The notes below the pieces were generated by a model, which worked only from the letters and a program-made list of their open reading frames with translations, ran no database searches and was not told the DNA's origin. From assembly GCF_014200405.1 (NCBI RefSeq), contig NZ_JACHBQ010000001.1, forward strand, positions 372,001 through 436,000: 64,000 nt of DNA, written 5' to 3'. Of the stretch, positions 35,382 through 43,125 are shown in pieces. Source of the DNA: Cryobacterium roopkundense (GTDB taxonomy: Bacteria > Actinomycetota > Actinomycetes > Actinomycetales > Microbacteriaceae). Position 1 is the first letter of the stretch. Each line of letters starts with the position of its first letter. The position numbers and the translations under genes were made by a program.

Positions 35382-35430
35382 GCGCTGGTCGTGTCTCGGC
35401 AGGCTCGACAACCGGTCGAGACCTGTCGCG
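35382..35430. repeat. palindromic repeat, degenerate copy D
   Basis: CGCTGGTCG, then CTCGACAACCGGTCGAGACCTG, match pieces of the palindromic elements at 5170-5290 and 62609-62764. A further fragment CGCTGGTCGAGAAG begins at 36226. Both lie outside genes. Confidence 0.5.
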
Positions 35431-35582
35431 CCGCCGAGAAACACCGCTCCCACAGTGCATCTCGGCGGCGTCGGCGCGTCTCGCAGGCGAAAACTTCTCC
35501 CGTTTACCAAAAATACTCCGTCGGGGGGATGTGTTTTCAGCTGTTGCGGTGGCAGGATATGAAACCCGGCGAGGAGTACACC

Positions 35583-36191
35583 ATGACTCATGCACCCTCC
35601 ATTAGACGTCGCCACCCGGCGGCGTCACCCCCCGAGCAGCGCCTGCGCACAGGGACCGTGCCCCTGCTGCACGTGCCCTCACGCGGCAACCTCAGGTCCC
35701 AGGGCGAAATCGCCCTCGCGGCCCTGCTGCAGGAACCACCCGTCAATTGGGCGGTCTTTCCGGCCGGCCCGGTCTCCGAGCACCTGATGGTTGGTCCCGG
35801 TGGGGTCTTCACGATCAACACCCGGCATTCCGATGGCGAGTGGGTGTGGGTCGACAAGGACACCATCCGCGTGTCGGGCCGACGCATGGCGTACAGCCAG
35901 GACGCTGTCGTCGAGGCCGGCCGGGTGACTGCGCTCCTGCGGGCACGCATCCCGTTGCGGGCACCGGTTCGCCCGGTGATCGCGCTCTTCGGCGCCCGGT
36001 TCATCGTCGTGCGCGGCAAGTCGCCCGAGATAATGGTCGTCGACGCCCGTGAGCTGCAGGTGTGGCTCGAAACCCTTCCCACGGTGCTGCGCCCGATCGA
36101 GCGCATGGAACTCGCTGCGGTCATCGACAACCCCGCCACGTGGGGCACCCGCCCGTCGATGAAGCGCCCCGAGGATCCGACCGCAGCCTGA
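35583..36191 (+). CDS. NERD-like protein, paralogue 3 (shortened, degenerate)
   Basis: 202 residues, clearly related to the two NERD proteins at 24-26 kb (LMVGPGGVFTINTRHSDGEWVWVDKDTIRVSGRRMAY, VEAGRVTALLRARIPLRAPVRPVIALFGARF, NPATWGTRP). It lacks the C-terminal membrane helix and most of the N-terminal helix. The catalytic Asp is replaced (SEHL for IDHL) and QxK is NTR, so it is probably not a nuclease. ATG at 35583 has GAGGAG upstream. The low identity and distance of 10 kb point to an old duplication. Confidence 0.72.
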   Translation: MTHAPSIRRRHPAASPPEQRLRTGTVPLLHVPSRGNLRSQGEIALAALLQEPPVNWAVFPAGPVSEHLMVGPGGVFTINTRHSDGEWVWVDKDTIRVSGRRMAYSQDAVVEAGRVTALLRARIPLRAPVRPVIALFGARFIVVRGKSPEIMVVDARELQVWLETLPTVLRPIERMELAAVIDNPATWGTRPSMKRPEDPTAA

Positions 36192-36252
36192 GGCATCCTC
36201 TCGTTCTCGGCCGGCTCGATCCCAGCGCTGGTCGAGAAGTGCGCGCTGGCGC

Positions 36253-37422
36253 CTACTCGCAGCCGGTCCCGTCGCCGTCGCGGTCGAGGTGTCGCCCGTA
36301 GCCGGCATCGCCCGCCTGCACGGGGGCGGCTCCCGCCGCTCGCGCCGCGGTGCAATTCTCGTAGTACACCTCCGCTGGCGCGGACTCCACAGGGGGAGCG
36401 GGGGCGGGTTCGGCGGGCGCGAAGCCCGACGTGGCGGCGCGCTGCTCGGGGCAGGTCGCGAGAATGCGCGTCATCGAATCCTGCTCGCTCGACGTGACCC
36501 ATAGCCCGTAGCTCGCCTTCACCGAAATCTGCCGGGCCACGTATGCGCAGCGGTAGGACTTCTGCGGCGGCAGCCAGGTAGCGCTGTCGCCGTCGCCCTT
36601 GCTCGAGTTGGTGGGGCCGTCCACCGCCAGCAGGTTGAGCGGATCGTTTGCGAGCGACTCGCGCTCCGCCTGCGTGAGCTGCTGCGCGCCGGTCTGCCAG
36701 GCGTTCGAGAGGGCGACCACATGGTCGATTTGCACGAGGGACGACGTGTCCTCCCCTCGCATGAAACTGATGGTCTTTCCCGTGTACGGACCCTGCAGCG
36801 TGCCGGTGAGCACGCGACATTCTCCGGACTTCACGATATTTGTCAGGTCCCGGGCCAGGATGTCGTTACGGGTGTCGCATCCGTTCTGATCGACATCCAG
36901 CCAGGCCGAACCGAAACTTTCCGTGCGGTCGTAGCCGGTTTTCGCCGCGCGTCCCTTCACAGCGAGGGTAGCCAGGAGCGCGGTCGCGACCAGGTCCGTG
37001 GCACTCGGGTCGGCCACGACGACGGACGGATCGGCGGACGCACCTGAAGGCGTGTCCGGGTCGAGCGGGGCGGCATCCGTCGGCGCCGGAGTGGGAGTCG
37101 GCACCGACGTTGACACGTCCGAGGCGGCGGCGGGAGCGTCTTCGACGGTCGCGGGAGCGACGGAGGCCCCGATGATCGTGACGACTAATGACCCTGCGAG
37201 GGCCACGGCCGCGAACTTGCGAGACGGGATGGTGGCCCAGGACTTGCGGCCGGTGACGAGAGCGTAGAGCGCGGTGAGTGCCCCAATGAGGCCCGTCATC
37301 AACAGCAGGCCCGACAGGCCGGACGTCGCCGTGCCGAGCACGACGAGCAGCACCGAAGCCGCGAGCATAACCCAGGTGAGAATCGAGAGGGAGGGGCGAC
37401 GCAGTGTCGGGCGGCTGGTCAT
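36253..37422 (-). CDS. membrane-anchored DUF1524 HNH nuclease with Excalibur domain
   Basis: 389 residues. Three or four N-terminal membrane segments are followed by an Ala/Pro/Thr linker and a GmrSD/DUF1524-type HNH domain (LVQIDHVVALSNAWQTGA, NDPLNLLAVDGPTNSSKGDGD, CAYVARQISVKASYGL). The last 37 residues are an Excalibur calcium-binding motif (NCTAARAAGAAPV, DRDGDGTGCE). Extracellular nucleases with this tail occur in many actinobacteria, where they may degrade environmental DNA. GGGAG precedes the ATG at 37422. The placement of the HNH domain outside the membrane is inferred from the Excalibur tail. Confidence 0.85.
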   Translation of the reverse strand: MTSRPTLRRPSLSILTWVMLAASVLLVVLGTATSGLSGLLLMTGLIGALTALYALVTGRKSWATIPSRKFAAVALAGSLVVTIIGASVAPATVEDAPAAASDVSTSVPTPTPAPTDAAPLDPDTPSGASADPSVVVADPSATDLVATALLATLAVKGRAAKTGYDRTESFGSAWLDVDQNGCDTRNDILARDLTNIVKSGECRVLTGTLQGPYTGKTISFMRGEDTSSLVQIDHVVALSNAWQTGAQQLTQAERESLANDPLNLLAVDGPTNSSKGDGDSATWLPPQKSYRCAYVARQISVKASYGLWVTSSEQDSMTRILATCPEQRAATSGFAPAEPAPAPPVESAPAEVYYENCTAARAAGAAPVQAGDAGYGRHLDRDGDGTGCE

Positions 37423-37458
37423 GGTGCTCCCTCTGACCGCGAACATGCGGTGCTTCGA

Positions 37459-37498
37459 CCGTAGCGGTATTGCCGGCCGCCCACCAACGCCGCTACGG
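37459..37498. repeat. inverted repeat upstream of the DUF1524 nuclease
   Basis: CCGTAGCGG (37459-37467) and CCGCTACGG (37490-37498) form a 9-bp stem with a 22-nt loop between the permease stop and the nuclease start. Confidence 0.4.
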
Positions 37499-37546
37499 CT
37501 GGCGCGGCGAGAGCGGATGCCGCGGCGTCAGCCGCGAAAGCGGGCG

Positions 37547-37581
37547 GTGCGTCGGTTTCGGGCCGGGGAAACGACGCACAG
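37547..37581. terminator. hairpin downstream of the amino-acid permease
   Basis: GTGCGTCGGTTTC and GAAACGACGCAC pair with one bulge around a GGGCCGGG loop, about 30 bp after the permease stop at 37611 in the direction of its transcription. Confidence 0.5.
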
Positions 37582-37610
37582 TCCGCTCCCGCGAGCGAGC
37601 TCGCGCAGTA

Positions 37611-39077
37611 TCAGCCGCGGAAGGCGAGCGCCGCTTCCCTGTCGGCCGCAACGTTGGCGCGGTGCAGCTCGTGGTGGGCGGCCTGCTCGGGGCGGCGGCG
37701 CAGGAACATCCACACGACGCCGAGTCCGACAAACCACAGCGGCGTCACGAGAAGCGCCTGCAGGGTGTCGGTCTTCTGGGTGAGCGCCCAGATCACAAAC
37801 ACGAAGAACGCCAGCACCAGGTAGCACATGTATACGCCGCCGGGCATCTTGAACTTCGATGCCGCGTGCAGTGCCGGACGGCGCTTGCGGTACACGATGT
37901 AGCTGACCACGATGATGGTCCACACGAAGATGAACAGCACCGACGCCATTGTTGTCACCACTGTGAACACGGCAATGATCGACGAGCTCGCATAGAGCAG
38001 AACAGAGGATACGAGCAGAAACATGCACGAGAACAGCAGGGCGTTGGCCGGCACTTTGTGGCGGCTCAGGAGCTGAAAACGCCCCGGTGCCGTGCCCTCG
38101 ACCGACAGTCCGAAGAGCATTCTCGATGTTGAATACAGCCCGGAATTCGCCGACGATGTCGCGCTCGTGAGCACGACGAAATTGATCACGGCCGCGGCTG
38201 CGCCGAGCCCCGCGAGGGCGAACATCGCCACGAACGGGCTCACATCGGCGGTGACCTCACGCCACGGAGTCACGGCCATGATCACAATCAGGGCGAGAAC
38301 GTAGAACAGCATGATGCGTACGGGGATCGAGTTGATTGCCTTGGGAAGGTTCTTCTCAGGGTTCTTCGCTTCGGCGGCCGTCGTGCCCACGAGCTCGACG
38401 CCGAGGAAGGCGAACACGGAGAGCTGGAAGCCGGCAACGAACCCCATCGGCCCGGTCGGGAACATGCCGCCGTCGTTCCACAGGTTGCTGAAACTCGCCG
38501 GGGCGCCGCCGGGCGACTGGAACTTCGTGAACACCATCACGAGACCCACGATGATGAGCGTCACGATGGCGACGATCTTGATCAGCGCGAACCAGAACTC
38601 GGTTTCGCCGAACGCCTTCACACTGGTGAGGTTGAGCGCGAGCAGAATCAGCACGGCGCCGAGCGCCGGGATCCACAGTGGAAGGTCGGGCCACCAGAAG
38701 CTCGTGTACAGGGCGATCGCGATCAGCTCCGCGATGGCGGTGACGATCCAGCAGAGCCAGTAGGTCCAGCTCGTGAAGAAGCCCGCCCACGGGCCGAGCA
38801 GATCGGCGGCAAAGTCGCTGAACGACTTGTATTCGAGGTTGGAGAGCAGCAGCTCGCCCATGGCTCGCATCACGAAGAACAGCATGGAGCCGATGATCAT
38901 GTACACGAAGATCACGGAGGGCCCGGCGAGCGAGATGGTCTTGCCGGAGCCCATGAAGAGTCCGGTTCCGATCGCGCCGCCGAGGGCGATCAGCTGAATA
39001 TGCCGGTTCGAGAGTGAGCGCGCCAGGTGCGGCTGCTGCCCGATGGAGGGTCGAGTGCTGGTTTTCAATTGCGACAT
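37611..39077 (-). CDS. cycA: D-alanine/D-serine/glycine-type amino-acid permease
   Basis: 488 residues, twelve predicted membrane helices, APC superfamily. The N-terminal block LSNRHIQLIALGGAIGTGLFMGSGKTISLAGPSVIF and GVELVGTTAAEAKNPEKNLPKAINSIPVRI are typical of the AAT/CycA group, which import D-alanine, D-serine and glycine with protons. Its neighbours are alanine dehydrogenase and alanine racemase, which supports alanine as substrate. The ATG at 39077 is weakly supported by AAGGATG. An inverted-repeat hairpin separates it from the upstream ald gene. Confidence 0.87.
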   Translation of the reverse strand: MSQLKTSTRPSIGQQPHLARSLSNRHIQLIALGGAIGTGLFMGSGKTISLAGPSVIFVYMIIGSMLFFVMRAMGELLLSNLEYKSFSDFAADLLGPWAGFFTSWTYWLCWIVTAIAELIAIALYTSFWWPDLPLWIPALGAVLILLALNLTSVKAFGETEFWFALIKIVAIVTLIIVGLVMVFTKFQSPGGAPASFSNLWNDGGMFPTGPMGFVAGFQLSVFAFLGVELVGTTAAEAKNPEKNLPKAINSIPVRIMLFYVLALIVIMAVTPWREVTADVSPFVAMFALAGLGAAAAVINFVVLTSATSSANSGLYSTSRMLFGLSVEGTAPGRFQLLSRHKVPANALLFSCMFLLVSSVLLYASSSIIAVFTVVTTMASVLFIFVWTIIVVSYIVYRKRRPALHAASKFKMPGGVYMCYLVLAFFVFVIWALTQKTDTLQALLVTPLWFVGLGVVWMFLRRRPEQAAHHELHRANVAADREAALAFRG

Positions 39078-39152
39078 CGGAATTACATCCTTGTAGTCGA
39101 GGGGCGATTGACGAAGTAGGTGTAAGCGTGTGCGGAGCGCGCCACACACGCG

Positions 39153-39212
39153 AGAACGGATGCCGAGGGCTGGCGCGGTGACATGACCTGGCCGACCCCC
39201 GGCATCCGTTCT
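39153..39212. terminator. GGATGCC-paired hairpin between ald and cycA
   Basis: AGAACGGATGCCG (39153-39165) and CGGCATCCGTTCT (39200-39212) are perfect 13-bp inverted arms around a 34-nt loop. It lies 10 bp after the ald stop, so it could terminate or attenuate read-through into cycA. The arms contain the CGGATGC word that is enriched across the window. Confidence 0.6.
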
Positions 39213-39221
39213 GAACTGCTC

Positions 39222-40358
39222 TTAGACGAGGGCGAGCTCGACCTCGGTCACGAGGTCAGTCCACGACGCGAGAGGCAGATCGAGGGCAACGCTCACAGAA
39301 CGGTTTGCGACCTTTCCGGCGGCAATATTGAGTCCGCCGGCCAGGGCGGCGTCACGCTCGAACGCGGCGCGCACTCCACGGTCGGCGATCGACAGGGCGT
39401 AGGGCAGGGTGACGTTCGTGAGCGCGAGGGTCGAGGTCTGCGGCACGGCGCCCGGCATGTTGGCGACGCAGTAGAAGATCGAGCCGTGCACCGGGAAGGT
39501 GGGGTTCTCGTGAGTGGTGGCGTGGGTTCCTTCGAAGCAGCCGCCCTGGTCCACCGCGATGTCCACGAGCACGGAGCCCGGCTTCATGCGCGACACGAGC
39601 TCATCGGTGACGAGCTTGGGGGCCTTGGCGCCCGGGATCAGCACTGAACCGATCACGAGGTCGGCCTCGACCAGCGAGCGGTCGATCTCGTACGCGTTGG
39701 AGGCGATGGTCTTCAGGCGTCCGGCGTACTGTGCGTCGAGCTCGCGCAGGCGGTCGATGTTGATGTCGAGGATCGTGACGTCCGCGCCCATGCCAATGGC
39801 CATGGCGGCGGCGTTGGAGCCGGCGACGCCGGCGCCGATCACGGTGACCTTCGCGGCACGCACTCCGGGCACGCCTCCCATCAGGATGCCGGGGCCGCCG
39901 CCGGGGCGCGTCATCGACGCAGCGCCGACCTGAACGGCCAGACGTCCGGCGACCTCGCTCATGGGGGCGAGCAGCGGCAGCGAGCGGTCGGCCTTCTGCA
40001 CGGTCTCGTAGGCGATGGCGGTGACGCCGGCCTCGAGCAGGGCTGTGGCGAGCTCGGGCTCTGCGGCAAGGTGCAGGTACGTGAAGAGGATCAGACCCTG
40101 GCGGAAGTGAACGTACTCCGCGGTGACCGGCTCTTTCACCTTGAGGATCATGTCGGCGCTCGCCCAGACCTCGAAGGCGGTCTCGACGATCGCGGCGCCG
40201 GCGGCCTCGTAATCGGCGTCGGAGAAGCCGGAGGCGGCTCCGGCTCCGGCCTGCACGAGCACGGTGTGACCGTGAAGTTTGGCTTCGTGTACTCCGGCGG
40301 CGGTGATGGCCACGCGGAATTCGTTGTTCTTAACTTCTGTCGGAACACCAATGATCAT
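39222..40358 (-). CDS. ald: alanine dehydrogenase
   Basis: 378 residues, canonical length. The substrate-binding start [23 protein letters not shown], the Lys region (ILKVKEP) and His in [14 protein letters not shown] are kept, as is the NAD motif [30 protein letters not shown]. It catalyses NAD-dependent oxidative deamination of L-alanine to pyruvate and ammonium in the cytosol. AGGAG lies six nt before the ATG at 40358. The divergent PucR-type gene is its probable activator. Confidence 0.95.
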   Translation of the reverse strand: MIIGVPTEVKNNEFRVAITAAGVHEAKLHGHTVLVQAGAGAASGFSDADYEAAGAAIVETAFEVWASADMILKVKEPVTAEYVHFRQGLILFTYLHLAAEPELATALLEAGVTAIAYETVQKADRSLPLLAPMSEVAGRLAVQVGAASMTRPGGGPGILMGGVPGVRAAKVTVIGAGVAGSNAAAMAIGMGADVTILDINIDRLRELDAQYAGRLKTIASNAYEIDRSLVEADLVIGSVLIPGAKAPKLVTDELVSRMKPGSVLVDIAVDQGGCFEGTHATTHENPTFPVHGSIFYCVANMPGAVPQTSTLALTNVTLPYALSIADRGVRAAFERDAALAGGLNIAAGKVANRSVSVALDLPLASWTDLVTEVELALV

Positions 40359-40639
40359 GGGGAACTCCTGCTCTAGTGGGCGCGTCGCCGATCGACTTTG
40401 GTCAGCGTAGAAACGATAAACCCCGGTTTTCGCCCGACTCCGGTCGAGTGCGGGCCGAAAGCGGATGTTGCGGGCCGCCCCGCCCGTGCCACAGCCGGTC
40501 TCGCAGGCCCGGAATTGCCCCTTTTCCGGGAGTTTTCTTGTCGGAGTCTGGCGTGGCCCGCGAGTCCGCCGGCCACGCCGGGCTCGACAAATGTTGCGCC
40601 AAGCCGCGTCGATTGTCGCCTGACGTTCATGCGGCTCCG

Positions 40640-40645
40640 TAGGAT
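40640..40645 (+). promoter_or_regulatory. -10 box of the AdeR-like regulator (leaderless)
   Basis: TAGGAT is followed by seven bases (TGACACC) and the ATG at 40653. No ribosome-binding site is present. Confidence 0.55.
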
Positions 40646-40652
40646 TGACACC

Positions 40653-41861
40653 ATGAAAGCGGCCGATATCGACCAGGCGGTGGCCATCATCGCCGCGCAC
40701 CTCGGCCGCGCCCTCTCGCTCGAAGACCTGGACGGCGGATTGCTCGCGTACAGTGCGCACCAGGCCACGGCCGACCGGGTGCGCACCAACTTTCTTTTGA
40801 GCAAGGTCGTTCCGCCGGATGTCAGCGCCTGGCAGCTCAGTCACGGCATTGCCACGGCCGTAAAACCGGTTCCGGTGCCGGCGAATGCCGAGCTCGGCAT
40901 GTTGGGCCGGGTCTGCGTGCCGCTGCTGGCACGCGGGTTCCGGGTCGGGTATCTCTGGGTGCTGCAGCTGGATGACGAGTGCGAACCCGATGCCATTGTG
41001 CAGGAGCTGCGGGTCATCCGTCCCGAGATGGACACCCTCGCCGAGATGCTGCTCAACCGCACGAGCGCCGACTCCGACGGGCGGCGCGCCCGCGAGGCGC
41101 AGTTTCTCTCCGCCTGTTTCGGTGACCGCGATGCCGTCGTGTCGGTGGGCGGCTGGCCTGGTGTGCATGGCCGGGGGCCCTGGCGCCTCGCCACGCTGCT
41201 GGAACGCGGGGACAACGCCCAGCGCAATCCTGTCGAGAGCAGCCTGCTGCAGAGGCTCTCCGCCCTGCATGCCACGCTCGGAATCAATAGAGTGCTGTTT
41301 TCAGCGGGCACCGAAACGCATGCCGTTCTGCTGCTGCAAGACGCGATCGACGGCGTCGACGAGTCCGAGATTCTGCGCCGTTTCGGGCTTGAGGTGTCGC
41401 GCCGCGCCGGACAGCCGGCCGCGCCGGCCCTGCTCGGCCTGAGCGAGCCCTTCGCTGACCTGCGTCGACTGCCCGGGGCCTACGCCGAGGCGCGCAGCGC
41501 CGTGCAGGCGGCCTGGGTGGATTCCCAACTCGGGGCGCTCGTGTCGTTCCGCGCCATCGGGGTGTACCAGTTCCTCGCCGTGGAGGGACGGGAGGTGTCG
41601 CCGGGGGAGTCGACCCTTTACTCCGAGTTGCGGGAACTCGACCGTAACGGGGAGCTGCTCCCGGTGCTTGAACTGCTCTATGACAAGGACGGTTCAGTGG
41701 CGGAGGTGGCGGAGCAGCTGCATTTGCACCGCACCAGCATTTACAACCGGCTCGGACGCATCCGCTCGCTCATCGGCGTGGATCCCCTGGGTGGTCAGGT
41801 CCGTCTCGAGCTGCACCTCGCGATCAAGGCCGAGCGCTGGGCCGGCCGCCCCCGACTGTAG
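40653..41861 (+). CDS. AdeR-like PucR/CdaR-type activator of alanine dehydrogenase
   Basis: 402 residues. A variable N-terminal sensing domain is followed by a GGDEF-like CdaR region and a C-terminal helix-turn-helix (DGSVAEVAEQLHLHRTSIYNRLGRIRSLIGVDP), as in PucR-family proteins. It is divergent from ald. In Bacillus, AdeR, a PucR-family protein, activates ald in response to alanine, so the same role is inferred here. An upstream ATG at 40629 is possible, but the leaderless spacing favours 40653. Confidence 0.82.
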   Translation: MKAADIDQAVAIIAAHLGRALSLEDLDGGLLAYSAHQATADRVRTNFLLSKVVPPDVSAWQLSHGIATAVKPVPVPANAELGMLGRVCVPLLARGFRVGYLWVLQLDDECEPDAIVQELRVIRPEMDTLAEMLLNRTSADSDGRRAREAQFLSACFGDRDAVVSVGGWPGVHGRGPWRLATLLERGDNAQRNPVESSLLQRLSALHATLGINRVLFSAGTETHAVLLLQDAIDGVDESEILRRFGLEVSRRAGQPAAPALLGLSEPFADLRRLPGAYAEARSAVQAAWVDSQLGALVSFRAIGVYQFLAVEGREVSPGESTLYSELRELDRNGELLPVLELLYDKDGSVAEVAEQLHLHRTSIYNRLGRIRSLIGVDPLGGQVRLELHLAIKAERWAGRPRL

Positions 41862-41883
41862 CTGGCTCTGCTCTGGGCAACCC

Positions 41884-43053
41884 TCAGGCGTTGCGGTAGA
41901 CGCGGGGAACCCGCGGGCTGATGCGCGTGACGACCTCGTAGTTGATGGTGCCGGCTGCGGCCGCCCACTCGTCAGCGGATGCTTCGCCGTCGTCCCCAGA
42001 GCCGAACAGCACCGCTTCGGCCCCGATCACCGACGCTCCCGACGCCACGAGCGCGGCCTCGCCGAGGTCGATCACCATCTGGTCCATCGCGATGCGTCCG
42101 ACCACCGGATACGTCACGCCGTTCACCCGCACCGGACCCCCGGTGGCGATGCGCGGAATACCGTCGGCATAGCCGAGCGGAATGAGGGCGAGCGTCGTCG
42201 GCGCCGTGGTGCGGTAGCTCAGCCCGTAGGAGACGCCCTGCTCGGCGGGTACGTCTTTGCACACCGACACGAGCGTGCGCAGCTTCATCGCGGGGCGCAG
42301 CCCGAGGTCGGCGGAGGTCTTATCGGCGAACGGGGAGAGCCCGTAGATGGCCAGGCCGGCGCGCACGAGGTCGAAGTGGGTGTCGGGCCGGGAGAGCACG
42401 CCGGCGCTGTTGGCGAGGTGTCGCACGACAGGGTCAAGCCCGGCAGCCTGCGCCTGCGCGACCGCCGTGGTGAACACCGCGAGCTGCTCGTCGGTCTCCA
42501 CGCGGGACGGTTCGTCGGCCACCGCAAGGTGCGAGAAGATGCCCACCACGGTCACATCGCCGGTGAGTTCCGCCTGTCGAGCCACGGCCACGAGGTCGGG
42601 CCAATCCTCGGGGGTGCTGCCGTTGCGGCCGAGACCGGTGTCGATCTTCAGGTGGATGCGTGCGGTTTTTCTCAGTTGCTGCGCGGCCGCGACGATGTGT
42701 GCGAGCTCCCAGCCGGAGCATCCGAGGTCGATATCGGCGGCGACGGCGGCGTGAAAGTCGCTGTCAGTGGTGTGCAGCCAGGCGAGCACCGGCACGGGGA
42801 TGGCGGCGGCGCGCAGGGCGAGCGCCTCAGAAATGTGCGCCACGCCGAGCCAGTCCGCGCCGGCCTCGAGCGCCGCGTGGGCAACGGGAATGGCCCCGTG
42901 ACCGTAGGCATCCGCTTTCACGACGGCCATCAACCGGGCCGGGGCCGCGAGGGCCGCGAGGTGACGCACGTTGTGTCGGATCGCGTCGAGGTCGATCACG
43001 GCCGCGCGCTCGGGCAGCCGGTCGGTGGAGGTGGAAAGCGCTGCAGATTTCAC
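41884..43053 (-). CDS. alr: alanine racemase
   Basis: 389 residues, fold-type III PLP enzyme. PLP-binding Lys46 lies in MAVVKADAYGHG, and the second catalytic tyrosine in GVSYGLSYRT. HLANSAGVL and GRIAMDQMVIDLG are also family marks. It interconverts L- and D-alanine for peptidoglycan synthesis and D-alanine use. The start is a GTG, seven bases after a TAGGCT box, thus probably leaderless. It closes the alanine module (permease, dehydrogenase, activator, racemase); its gene converges with the activator gene. Confidence 0.95.
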   Translation of the reverse strand: MKSAALSTSTDRLPERAAVIDLDAIRHNVRHLAALAAPARLMAVVKADAYGHGAIPVAHAALEAGADWLGVAHISEALALRAAAIPVPVLAWLHTTDSDFHAAVAADIDLGCSGWELAHIVAAAQQLRKTARIHLKIDTGLGRNGSTPEDWPDLVAVARQAELTGDVTVVGIFSHLAVADEPSRVETDEQLAVFTTAVAQAQAAGLDPVVRHLANSAGVLSRPDTHFDLVRAGLAIYGLSPFADKTSADLGLRPAMKLRTLVSVCKDVPAEQGVSYGLSYRTTAPTTLALIPLGYADGIPRIATGGPVRVNGVTYPVVGRIAMDQMVIDLGEAALVASGASVIGAEAVLFGSGDDGEASADEWAAAAGTINYEVVTRISPRVPRVYRNA

Positions 43054-43060
43054 ACGTTGC

Positions 43061-43066
43061 AGCCTA
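43061..43066 (-). promoter_or_regulatory. -10 box of alr (leaderless)
   Basis: On the minus strand TAGGCT, then GCAACGT, then the GTG at 43053. Confidence 0.55.
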
Positions 43067-43072
43067 GCCCTC

Positions 43073-43125
43073 GACGGGCCGCACGCCCAGACGTGGGCCG
43101 CCGCTCGCGCTGTCGGCGGCCCGTC
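43073..43125. terminator. inverted repeat after the KAP NTPase gene
   Basis: GACGGGCCGC (43073-43082) and GCGGCCCGTC (43116-43125) are perfect 10-bp arms around a 33-nt GC-rich loop, beginning at the stop codon of the leftward KAP NTPase gene and ending before the alr promoter. Confidence 0.5.
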
